This document shows, piece by piece, positions 1 to 5,034 of a stretch of 5,237 nucleotides of DNA. Position 1 is the first letter of the stretch, and each line of letters begins with the position of its first letter. The notes beneath the pieces were generated by a model. It was not told the DNA's origin. It was given only the letters and a program-made list of their open reading frames with translations, and did no database searches. Made by a program: the position numbers and the translations under genes. Location of the stretch: assembly GCA_021795795.1 (NCBI GenBank), contig JAJYPA010000559.1:1-5237 (forward strand), written 5' to 3'. The stretch is from Pseudomonadota bacterium (GTDB lineage: Bacteria; Pseudomonadota; Gammaproteobacteria; Halothiobacillales; Halothiobacillaceae).

Positions 1-14
1 ATGAATACAGCGGA

Positions 15-1169
15 TTAAGGCCGTCGCGTTTCGAAAAGCACTTCAGGGTATTGTTTTGCTGGCCCATTGAGTAGCACCTCCGGTCGGCCCTTCAGGTGCC
101 GGTCGAAGAACGCCAGCGAGTAGGCACTGGTGATGCCGTGCGCCAGCCGTCCATCAATCGGCCCGGTGACCCCCAGCCAGGAGGTGAGCGGGGAGAAGAA
201 GGGGGCGTCGGAGAAGTCTATATGGAACATTCCGGGCACCTGTACGAAGTAGCCATCTCCTGGCAGGCTCTCGAACACTGCCCGCATGGTGGTCAGAGTT
301 TCGTCGATGTCTGCCTGTGACCAACCCTCGAGCTGCATTGTCTTGGCATCCCGGGTGAGCCACATGGTCGGCTGCTTTAGGCCTGCCCGGACCACGTCCG
401 AGGGCATCCAGACATCCATCACCAAGCAGGCCCGAAAACGTGGCTCCAACCGGCAAGCTTCAGCACTGACTTCACCGCCCAGCGATAGCCCGAAGATGCC
501 GACACGCTGTAGGTCCAGCCGCCTAGTCAAGATGCCGTTCGGGTCAGACTGGTTCAAGGTGCCGAGTTGATTCAGCGTGAAGATGGCATCTTGCGCGAGA
601 TACGGAATCTTGCCGTCCACAAATTTTCGGTCGAGCATGCGGGTATCGAAGGTCGCCCTGCGCCCATCCGGGAAGACCACCCCACTGGCGGCGTAAGGGT
701 GATCGATGGCTGCAACGATGTAGCCGTGCGACACAAGCTCCTCAACGAGCCAGGTATTCTCCTGGCGAAAGCCGCCGCGCCCATGCGAACAAATCAGCAC
801 GGGGAAGCGGGACCTGCCATTCGCCACAGGCGCGGACTCGATGGCGTTGATGGTGATATATTTCAAGGGTCCGAAGATGAACTCCGGCAAATGCAGCAGG
901 CGAGCCAACGGCGCAAGGGCGCCGGGATTCCGCACGTAGCGAGCACGCGGCAATGACGGGTCTACCTTGGCTGGATACCAGATCTGCACCATCAGTTCAC
1001 GACGGTCATTCGGATCGCCAGTGAATACCTCCGGGCGACTCGGGTCCTCCCAGTGATAGGTCAGCGTGCCGATCCCGTAGGGTCCGCTCGGCTTCGGGAA
1101 GCGAAACATGGGGAAAGTCACCCGTCTAACCCATCCGCCAGTGCGATGTCCGCAGCATCCGGCGGTCAC
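15..1169 (-). CDS. PAF-acetylhydrolase-like alpha/beta hydrolase, probably N-terminally shortened
   Basis: This is a serine hydrolase of the platelet-activating factor acetylhydrolase / dienelactone hydrolase-like group, expected to cleave short acyl or other ester bonds; the natural substrate cannot be read from sequence. Numbering from the first GTG, the core begins near residue 19 (FPMFRFPKPSGPYGIGT). The oxyanion-region motif SHGRGG is at 128-133, the nucleophile elbow GLSLG at 227-231 gives Ser229, Asp252 in VMDVW is the likely acid, and His316 in GMFHIDFSD is the likely base, so the triad looks complete. As I recall the family, many bacterial relatives have an N-terminal hydrophobic region before the FP.FRLPKP motif. 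Here the upstream reading frames show no hydrophobic helix and an in-frame stop lies a few codons above the GTG, so the 5' part seems lost or replaced. No start has a good ribosome binding site: candidates are GTG at 1169, GTG at 1121 and ATG at 1109. The family call is firm; the start is not. Confidence 0.85.
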   Translation of the reverse strand: MTAGCCGHRTGGWVRRVTFPMFRFPKPSGPYGIGTLTYHWEDPSRPEVFTGDPNDRRELMVQIWYPAKVDPSLPRARYVRNPGALAPLARLLHLPEFIFGPLKYITINAIESAPVANGRSRFPVLICSHGRGGFRQENTWLVEELVSHGYIVAAIDHPYAASGVVFPDGRRATFDTRMLDRKFVDGKIPYLAQDAIFTLNQLGTLNQSDPNGILTRRLDLQRVGIFGLSLGGEVSAEACRLEPRFRACLVMDVWMPSDVVRAGLKQPTMWLTRDAKTMQLEGWSQADIDETLTTMRAVFESLPGDGYFVQVPGMFHIDFSDAPFFSPLTSWLGVTGPIDGRLAHGITSAYSLAFFDRHLKGRPEVLLNGPAKQYPEVLFETRRP

Positions 1170-1297
1170 GTTGTACCGTGTACCCGACTCCCGGCCTCGT
1201 CACGGTCCTATTCCTGGAGTTGACGATTGGCACCATCGCGGTCACGGAGGTCGCGCAGGGGCAGGAAAGTGTGTTTGACATATTTAATTTATTCATA
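1170..1297. other. Gap between the hydrolase and the NTF2-like gene, no gene recognised
   Basis: About 130 bases separate the NTF2-like stop from the first possible hydrolase start. The part next to the NTF2-like gene (about 1270-1297) is AT-rich, while 1150-1265 is GC-rich like the hydrolase, so a composition change sits near 1270. Short open stretches exist on both strands but none resembles a known protein or has a ribosome binding site. I find no strong hairpin followed by a T-run, so no terminator is called. If the hydrolase lost its 5' end by rearrangement, the breakpoint should lie near 1115-1200. Confidence 0.4.
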
Positions 1298-1630
1298 TTA
1301 TTTGAGCTGTTCCCATACACGTCCCGCATCCAGATATTGCCTCATGAAGTCTATCTTTCCTTCCTGATTGATGTGATACACAACGCATTGTGCAGCCCTG
1401 TATTTTTTGCCCAAGAAACTATCCGGGCTTTTCGACCAGGGCCATTTTTGTTCGTTGCCGAATTTGATCAGTTCTTCGCTCACTGTACCAATATTCCAGT
1501 ATTCGAAGACACCCCAATCCTTGGTGGCGGCATTCGTTATAATGATAGGTTTTTTCTGATCGGCTGATCCGGCCTTGAGCCAAGGAATGACTTCGCCCTT
1601 GCCGGAGGCTTTGACCGGCGCTTCCGCCAA

Positions 1631-1917
1631 GATGACTTCGGACTCAAACTCATGCGCCCACCCCATGATGAGGACTTCCACGATCTGATCGCCGAACGCT
1701 ACGAGCGGGTTTCTACATAATGACCAGCAATCTCGACTTTCCCGAGTGGGGAGACGTCTTCCCAGCCAACCGCATGCTCGGGGTGGCCACGTTGGATCGG
1801 CTACGTCACGGCGCCTATCGACTGATCCTGGAAGGCGATAGTTTTCGCGCCCCCAGGCCACTCCCGGAACCCCCCAAAAACACCATTGCGAAAGGAGCCA
1901 AAAACACCCATTCTTGA
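1631..1917 (+). pseudogene. istB: IstB C-terminal fragment, frameshifted (IS21 helper ATPase)
   Basis: Intact IstB is an AAA+ ATPase of about 240-260 residues that assists the IstA transposase of IS21 elements. Only the end is present. From 1631 one frame reads DDFGLKLMRPPHDEDFHDLIAERYERVST and hits TAA at 1718-1720; the next frame continues from 1720 with MTSNLDFPEWGDVFPANRMLG, then ATLDRLRHGAYRLILEGDSF, ending at TGA 1915-1917. These match the IstB Walker B/sensor region (DDFGL, ERYERxSTI, TSNLDFxEWG, RLLDRLRHGAYR-type motif). Normally the two parts are continuous (ST-I-M/V-TSNLD), so one base is missing at about 1717-1720. The Walker A region and the N-terminal IstA-interacting domain are absent, so the fragment cannot be functional. 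It is antisense to the surrounding genes. Confidence 0.88.
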
Positions 1918-1984
1918 CACCGTTCGAGACCCCATTTCAGACACTTTGGAATGGCGCCATTACGCCGCACATCGGTGGCGCCAT
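1874..1984 (+). repeat. 24-bp-spaced repeats in the IS right end
   Basis: CCAAAAACACC occurs at 1874-1884 and 1898-1908, and TGGCGCCAT at 1952-1960 and 1976-1984; both pairs are offset by exactly 24 bases. The TGGCGCCA cores are perfect palindromes. Between them lies an imperfect inverted pair, CCATT at 1932-1936 and AATGG at 1950-1954. IS21-family ends are known to carry several repeated transposase-binding sites, and this is the likely role. The first pair lies within the last codons of istB. Confidence 0.6.
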
Positions 1985-2208
1985 ATTGCCGGTCAGTGAC
2001 ATTGCCTTTGAGCATCTTGTTGTAGCACATCATTCCCCATTCGATATCGTCCGTGATCTGCGTCTCAGCGGTGGCAATATCTCCCGATGTAATTGCCCAA
2101 ATGAAAGTGGAGAAGGGGGTGGCCTTTGATCCCGGCTTTAGTGCTTCGTCGTTAAGATCGATCGGCCTTATGGTTTTGAACTCTAGGTTGCTTGATTCCA
2201 TGATACAT

Positions 2209-2213
2209 TCCTT
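2209..2213 (-). promoter_or_regulatory. Ribosome binding site of the NTF2-like gene
   Basis: The minus strand reads AAGGA seven bases before the ATG at 2201. This decides the start against the longer open frame beginning at 2285, which overlaps the end of the GyrI-like gene. Confidence 0.65.
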
Positions 2214-2251
2214 TTTAACCGAATCACTTGGATGGTGTTTCTTGAGAGCCA

Positions 2252-2860
2252 TCATTGCATTGGCTGTCTGATGATGGTTTTCCATTTCGATGGGTCAGCT
2301 TTACGAATATCGCTCAAGTAAATTTCATGATGCTTTCCAGTTAGCCGACTTCTGGATTCAACGAACTGATGCACCTTTTCAATCGTTGGCCCTTCTTCGG
2401 AGAACGGGCCGATATGCAGTGTTTGCGCGCACCTGCCTTCCGAAAAGGCTTCCAGACGTAGCTTGGAAATAGCCGTTGGGTTCTTTTTCTTTTTCACATC
2501 GGCAATAGCACTGTCGATCATTCCCGGTGTAACAAAGGAGGGCTGCATAATCATCATTGTCCATTTCCAGTTGGACTTGTCAGTGGTTGTAAACTTCGAC
2601 ATATCGTCAGCCCACCATAGACCTTCCAAGGGCATGACTCCATAGTCAATTGCCGACGCCCCCTTCTTGACCATGAACTTCACGGCATAGGAAACCATGA
2701 ACAGAACCTCAACGGCATCGGAGTATGCTTGCGATGCGTTGGGGTCGCCCTCACCATCCACCATTAAGTAGTTCATCGTTGGGACATCCACCTGAACCAC
2801 CTCTTTAGCGGAGGATTGATAGAGGTGTTCCATCTCTTTCTTAAGATCAACTTTTCCCAC
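2252..2860 (-). CDS. GyrI-like small-molecule-binding domain protein
   Basis: The product is about 202 residues and matches the stand-alone GyrI-like (SHS2-fold, COG4832-type) proteins, relatives of the AraC/Rob effector domain that bind small hydrophobic or cationic ligands; some members hydrolyse electrophilic compounds, which cannot be assigned here. Recognisable blocks are the N-terminal LYQSSAKEVVQVDVPTMNYLMVDGEGDPN, the central DYGVMPLEGLWWADDM, the second-repeat strand CAQTLHIGPFSEEGPTI, and the C-terminal HHEIYLSDIRKADPSKWKTIIRQP that closes this family. There is no DNA-binding domain and no signal peptide, so a soluble cytoplasmic protein is expected. The GTG at 2860 is chosen because AGGAGG lies seven bases upstream; the GTG at 2866 is only one base from that site and unlikely. 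It sits 57 bases after the membrane protein gene and 50 bases before the NTF2-like start, consistent with co-transcription. Confidence 0.88.
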   Translation of the reverse strand: MGKVDLKKEMEHLYQSSAKEVVQVDVPTMNYLMVDGEGDPNASQAYSDAVEVLFMVSYAVKFMVKKGASAIDYGVMPLEGLWWADDMSKFTTTDKSNWKWTMMIMQPSFVTPGMIDSAIADVKKKKNPTAISKLRLEAFSEGRCAQTLHIGPFSEEGPTIEKVHQFVESRSRLTGKHHEIYLSDIRKADPSKWKTIIRQPMQ

Positions 2861-2867
2861 GGGCACT

Positions 2868-2873
2868 CCTCCT
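2868..2873 (-). promoter_or_regulatory. Strong ribosome binding site of the GyrI-like gene
   Basis: The minus strand reads AGGAGG, a full Shine-Dalgarno match, seven bases before the GTG at 2860. It decides between two GTG codons six bases apart. Confidence 0.75.
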
Positions 2874-2917
2874 GACGATGCCTGACGCCAAACACGAGGC
2901 TATTCCACCAGCCCGAC

Positions 2918-3340
2918 TTACTGCCTCTGATATCCAGCCAACACCACAGATGGAATGATGATCAACCACGCAAAAAGATACATTAGGTCTATCGGGAAAG
3001 CCAGGATACTTATCTTTTCCACGAATTCCATTAGCAACAAGTCCATTGCCATCGTGAAAACAAGGGATGTTGCTCCCACCTGCAGGGACCTTCTGGCATT
3101 TAGACAGATAGAGGCCCTTCGGAGCACAACCCTTGTAGCCAGGAAGAATGATGTGAAACTGCAAAATGGGACGGTCAGTATTGCCAATGCTGGAGGCAGC
3201 CTTTGTATCATCGCAGTATAATCTGATTCCATTAAGACGTTGAATATTTTGAAGTAGGCAAGGAAAGCAGCGCTTCCCAATATCCAAAGCCCGATGTATC
3301 CGATTACAGGAATGAGAATGAAGATGTTTCTATCTTTCAT
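2918..3340 (-). CDS. Small four-helix integral membrane protein, function unknown
   Basis: I do not recognise a named family. The 140-residue product has four clear hydrophobic segments at about residues 6-30, 49-70, 86-106 and 110-136, with short charged loops (KIFNVLMESD, RRASICLNARR) and a short polar C-terminus (GYQRQ). There is no cleavable signal peptide or recognisable catalytic motif. The size and layout resemble small uncharacterised four-helix membrane proteins found in accessory operons. The ATG at 3340 is chosen because the hydrophobic protein begins there; the frame is open upstream to 3400, but that extension encodes unlikely residues and lies inside the DUF4336 gene. The start overlaps the DUF4336 stop by 11 bases, and the only purine-rich stretch (GGGAGAGGGG) is rather far upstream, so translation may depend on ribosomes finishing DUF4336. 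The frameshift in that gene could therefore reduce its expression. Confidence 0.7.
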   Translation of the reverse strand: MKDRNIFILIPVIGYIGLWILGSAAFLAYFKIFNVLMESDYTAMIQRLPPALAILTVPFCSFTSFFLATRVVLRRASICLNARRSLQVGATSLVFTMAMDLLLMEFVEKISILAFPIDLMYLFAWLIIIPSVVLAGYQRQ

Positions 3341-4056
3341 AATCAGGGGACCCCTCTCCCAGCAGCCACACGAAGGCGTTCTTAACAAACAACGCACCAT
3401 TTGCAGTTGCGGGTTCGCCGTGGGCGATCAGCACGCGTTCAATCGGCCAGGCGAGAATATGTTCCAGCGCCGTGCGCGCTGCACGGCGATTGATGAAGCT
3501 GGCGCGCCACTCTCTCGGTGCGCCAGGGTTTGGCGCACTGATTCCGTCAAGGCGCGCGATCAGCCCACGCCAACCTTTAAACCAGTCGCACGGCAGGTTT
3601 TGAATCAAATCGGCAAAGATAACGGTGCGGCTAGCATGATGAAAAAAAAACGACTTCCGTCATCGCAAAGCTACCGCGAACAAGAACCTGGTCCAAGTTT
3701 GCTGCCCAATCCGGGGCAGGCGCATTACCAATATCCGCGTCGAAGGCGAGATCTTTTCGCCGTTTGCGCAATCCCGGAGAGGCGTAGAGGCGCGCTTCGG
3801 GATAAGCGGACTTCCATTCCCCGAGAAAAAGATGATGCAACTTATTGGGCGAGACGAGGTGGCGAACGGGTCCCATGGCGTTGATCTCGCTTTTTAATGC
3901 GAGAGAAAGTGCTATGGGCGACCAGACGAACAGACCGCCATCTGACAACCTGATCACTGCCATGCGAGTCGGATAGGAAAAGCCTGCGAAGAAAGGCACC
4001 ACCGGACCTTCTGCCACCCAGATATCCGGTCCGAATTCAAGTAATAGCGCACTCAT
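3330..4056 (-). pseudogene. DUF4336 protein gene split by a +1 frameshift
   Basis: Two adjacent minus-strand frames form one protein of about 241 residues of the DUF4336 family, which has a metallo-beta-lactamase-like fold and no settled function. The first part, from the ATG at 4056, covers about 138 residues, including IWVAEGPVVPFF, SYPTRMAVIRL, LFVWSPI, VSPNKLHHLFLGEW, LYASPGL and FAMTEVVFF. It then runs into a run of nine T (minus strand) and stops at TAG after SSC. With eight T the frame continues as HHASRTVIFADLIQNL and on through RRAARTALEHILAWPIERVLIAHGEP to the TAG at 3330-3332. The His-rich blocks (KLHHLF, FFHHAS, IAHGEP) are the probable metal ligands, and the last two lie after the break, so the truncated form should be inactive. 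The frame is open up to 4110, but the ATG at 4056 matches where family members begin. A sequencing error in the homopolymer or slippage could mean the gene is intact in the cell. Confidence 0.85.
3642..3650. other. Nine-base A/T homopolymer at the DUF4336 frameshift
   Basis: The plus strand has nine A in a row (nine T in the coding direction). Eight would keep the DUF4336 frame intact. Such a run is a common site of replication slippage, transcriptional slippage and base-calling error, so it is the most likely place of the extra base. Confidence 0.8.
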
Positions 4057-4128
4057 TTTTACACCATTATCACTACTGTCCGGAGATTTAACCAAGACCC
4101 AATGCATCATTCGGGTCTTAATTTTCTA

Positions 4129-4767
4129 TCATGTTCTTGTGGAGTCCTTGGGTAAAAGATCATCGTCGATCTGCTTCGCCCTGATGGCAGCCGGGCGGGC
4201 ACTGACCCGTGACCAATAATGCTCAAAGCCTGAACGTCTTTCTATCGTGCCGAATTGCATACCAAATCCTAACTGTGCGCCTACGTACACATCGGCAGCC
4301 GTAAATTTGTCGCCAAGCAGATATTCACCCTGTTCTACGGCATCTTCGAGCACATCCATTACTGCCGCATAAGTGCCATAACCCATCATAATCTCGCGTT
4401 CGGGTGGCACGACAAAGCCTAGCGCCTTGTTACTGACTGCAGCCTCCAACGGCCCTGCAGCAAAGAACAGGTAGCGGTAGTACGGACCTCGCAATCGATC
4501 ATCAAGAGCAGGTGCCATCCCCATCTGGGGGAAGGCATCCGCAAGATAGGCGCAGATGGCCGCTGCTTCCGTCACCACGGTCTGCCCATACTGGATAGCG
4601 GGAACCTTGCCCATGGGGTTGATAGCCAGATACTCTGGGGCCTTCATCGTCGTGCCATAGTCGAGCAGCACCGTCTGATAAGGCACGCCCAATTCTTCGA
4701 GCATCCAGCGCACGATGCGGCCCCGCGACATGGGGTTGGTATAAAAGGTTAAGCCGTCGTTGCGCAT
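4129..4767 (-). CDS. Glutathione S-transferase
   Basis: This is a complete cytosolic GST of 212 residues, the usual length, expected to conjugate glutathione to electrophiles or use it in a related reaction; the substrate is unknown. The thioredoxin-like N-terminal domain (about 1-82) shows NPMSRGRIVRWMLEELG, where Ser14 is the likely glutathione-activating residue, NPMGKVPAI with the cis-proline at Pro56, and TEAAAICAYLAD at 67-76, the usual glutathione gamma-glutamyl contact. The helical C-terminal domain (about 90-205) has the N-capping motif GDKFTAADVYVG with Asp159, a hallmark of GST folding. No signal peptide is seen. The ATG at 4767 has a GGAG nine bases upstream. It appears to be the first gene of the same-strand run, 72 bases before DUF4336. 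I could not identify a convincing promoter. Confidence 0.93.
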   Translation of the reverse strand: MRNDGLTFYTNPMSRGRIVRWMLEELGVPYQTVLLDYGTTMKAPEYLAINPMGKVPAIQYGQTVVTEAAAICAYLADAFPQMGMAPALDDRLRGPYYRYLFFAAGPLEAAVSNKALGFVVPPEREIMMGYGTYAAVMDVLEDAVEQGEYLLGDKFTAADVYVGAQLGFGMQFGTIERRSGFEHYWSRVSARPAAIRAKQIDDDLLPKDSTRT

Positions 4768-4857
4768 GGTTTCGTGCTCCGTTCGCTGGGGATGGTATAT
4801 GTGGTGTCCGGTTCATAAGCAGAAATAAAAATCCGGCATCTCTCTCGTCTCGGCAAA
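4768..4857. other. Non-coding leader upstream of the GST gene
   Basis: This stretch probably holds the promoter of the GST-led gene run. It has AT-rich patches (TTTTTATTT and CATATAT on the minus strand), but no pair of boxes has convincing sequence and spacing, so none is called. No operator-like palindrome or terminator hairpin stands out. Confidence 0.4.
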
Positions 4858-5034
4858 TCAGAGTCGGGGTACCTTTACGGTCCAAGACACCGCGAGGCCG
4901 TCAATGTCTGCAAACAGTCTTTTGCTGCCCAAACGACTTGTCATCCGCAGTCTCCGCCGGTACCCCGTCAGAATACCGTTGCTCAGCCTTGTCGTCGAGA
5001 AAGTATTGCGATCGGCGTCACCCCAGCTCAACAT
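4858..5034 (-). CDS. Possible small ORF of 58 residues, unrecognised
   Basis: From an ATG at 5034 the frame reads MLSWGDADRNTFSTTRLSNG, then a basic stretch GYRRRLRMTSRLGSKRLF, and ends ADIDGLAVSWTVKVPRL before TGA at 4858-4860. It overlaps the end of the upstream gene by 17 bases, a spacing seen in coupled genes, although no ribosome binding site precedes that ATG. An internal ATG at 4944 has a GGAG seven bases upstream and would give a 28-residue peptide. I know no family for it. It could be a genuine small basic protein, the tail of a longer gene lost by deletion, or a chance open frame. Confidence 0.3.
   Translation of the reverse strand: MLSWGDADRNTFSTTRLSNGILTGYRRRLRMTSRLGSKRLFADIDGLAVSWTVKVPRL

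Larger units (their letters stand above)
1612..1995. repeat. 8-bp terminal inverted repeat TGACCGGC of the insert
   Basis: TGACCGGC at 1612-1619 is matched by its reverse complement GCCGGTCA at 1988-1995. The copies lie 8 and 6 bases inside the TTGCC direct repeats, consistent with remains of the left and right ends of one element. The match beyond 8 bp is poor, partly because the deletion junction falls close to the left copy. Confidence 0.5.
1604..2001 (+). mobile_element. Internally deleted IS21-family element (non-autonomous remnant)
   Basis: This stretch splits the NTF2-like gene and carries the C-terminal third of an IS21 helper ATPase gene (istB) followed by about 84 bases of repeat-rich non-coding end. 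The right edge ends in CA at 2000-2001, as IS21-family ends usually do. An 8-bp inverted repeat, TGACCGGC, occurs near the left edge (1612-1619) and as its complement near the right edge (1988-1995). TTGCC occurs on both sides (1599-1603 and 2002-2006) as a candidate target duplication. All of istA and the ATP-binding part of istB are missing: IstB homology starts abruptly at about 1631, only some 27 bases from the left edge. The left edge does not begin with TG as expected, so its exact position is uncertain by about 10 bases. IS21 membership rests on the istB piece and is firm; the reading of the whole insert as one deleted element is inference. Confidence 0.75.
1599..2006. repeat. Candidate 5-bp target duplication TTGCC flanking the insert
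   Basis: TTGCC is present at 1599-1603 and again at 2002-2006, exactly where the NTF2-like homology stops on either side. On the minus strand the copies are GGCAA, and removing the insert plus one copy gives codons for MLKGKGEVIPWLKAG in a continuous frame. IS21-family elements make duplications of 4-8 bp, so the length fits. A 5-bp match can arise by chance. Confidence 0.5.
1298..2201 (-). pseudogene. NTF2/SnoaL-like fold gene interrupted by an IS21-type remnant
   Basis: Two minus-strand pieces in different frames join into one protein. The first piece, from the ATG at 2201 to about 2007, gives 66 residues (MESSNLEFKT... to NKMLKG) with the acidic TDDIEWGMM strand typical of NTF2-like folds. 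The second piece, about 1603 to the TAA at 1298, gives about 100 residues (KGEVIPWLKAG, NAATKDWGVFEYWNIG, YHINQEGKIDFMRQYLD). Together they make about 166 residues, a normal length for a SnoaL/NTF2-like domain, a cone-shaped fold used by isomerases, dehydratases and ligand-binding proteins. The specific function is unknown. The ATG at 2201 is preferred over the upstream start at 2285 because it has an AAGGA seven bases upstream and because codons above it overlap the GyrI-like stop. The 398 bases between the pieces carry istB sequence on the other strand, so this copy cannot make the intact protein. A truncated N-terminal product with a foreign tail could still be translated. Confidence 0.8.

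Noticed and set aside
15..956. Several plus-strand and out-of-frame ORFs within the hydrolase
   Set aside because: They are shadows of the hydrolase frame, which carries the full catalytic motifs.
1170..1297. Rho-independent terminator after the NTF2-like gene
   Set aside because: GC-rich short repeats are present, but no stable stem followed by a T-run on the minus strand could be traced.
1178..1567. 129-residue plus-strand ORF
   Set aside because: Most of it is the complement of the NTF2-like C-terminal part, with no ribosome binding site or recognisable domain.
1604..1861. N-terminal half of the longer minus-strand open frame before KGEVIPW
   Set aside because: It is antisense to istB and shows no NTF2-like sequence; it is open only by chance.
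1720..1917. 65-residue plus-strand ORF as an independent gene
   Set aside because: It is the second frame of the frameshifted istB fragment; IstB homology continues upstream of its ATG in another frame.
3294..3884. 196-residue plus-strand ORF
   Set aside because: It is antisense to DUF4336, which has clear family motifs on the minus strand; the plus-strand product is low-complexity and basic.
4502..4885. 127-residue minus-strand ORF overlapping the GST start
   Set aside because: Most of it is an out-of-frame reading of the GST gene, with no plausible domain.
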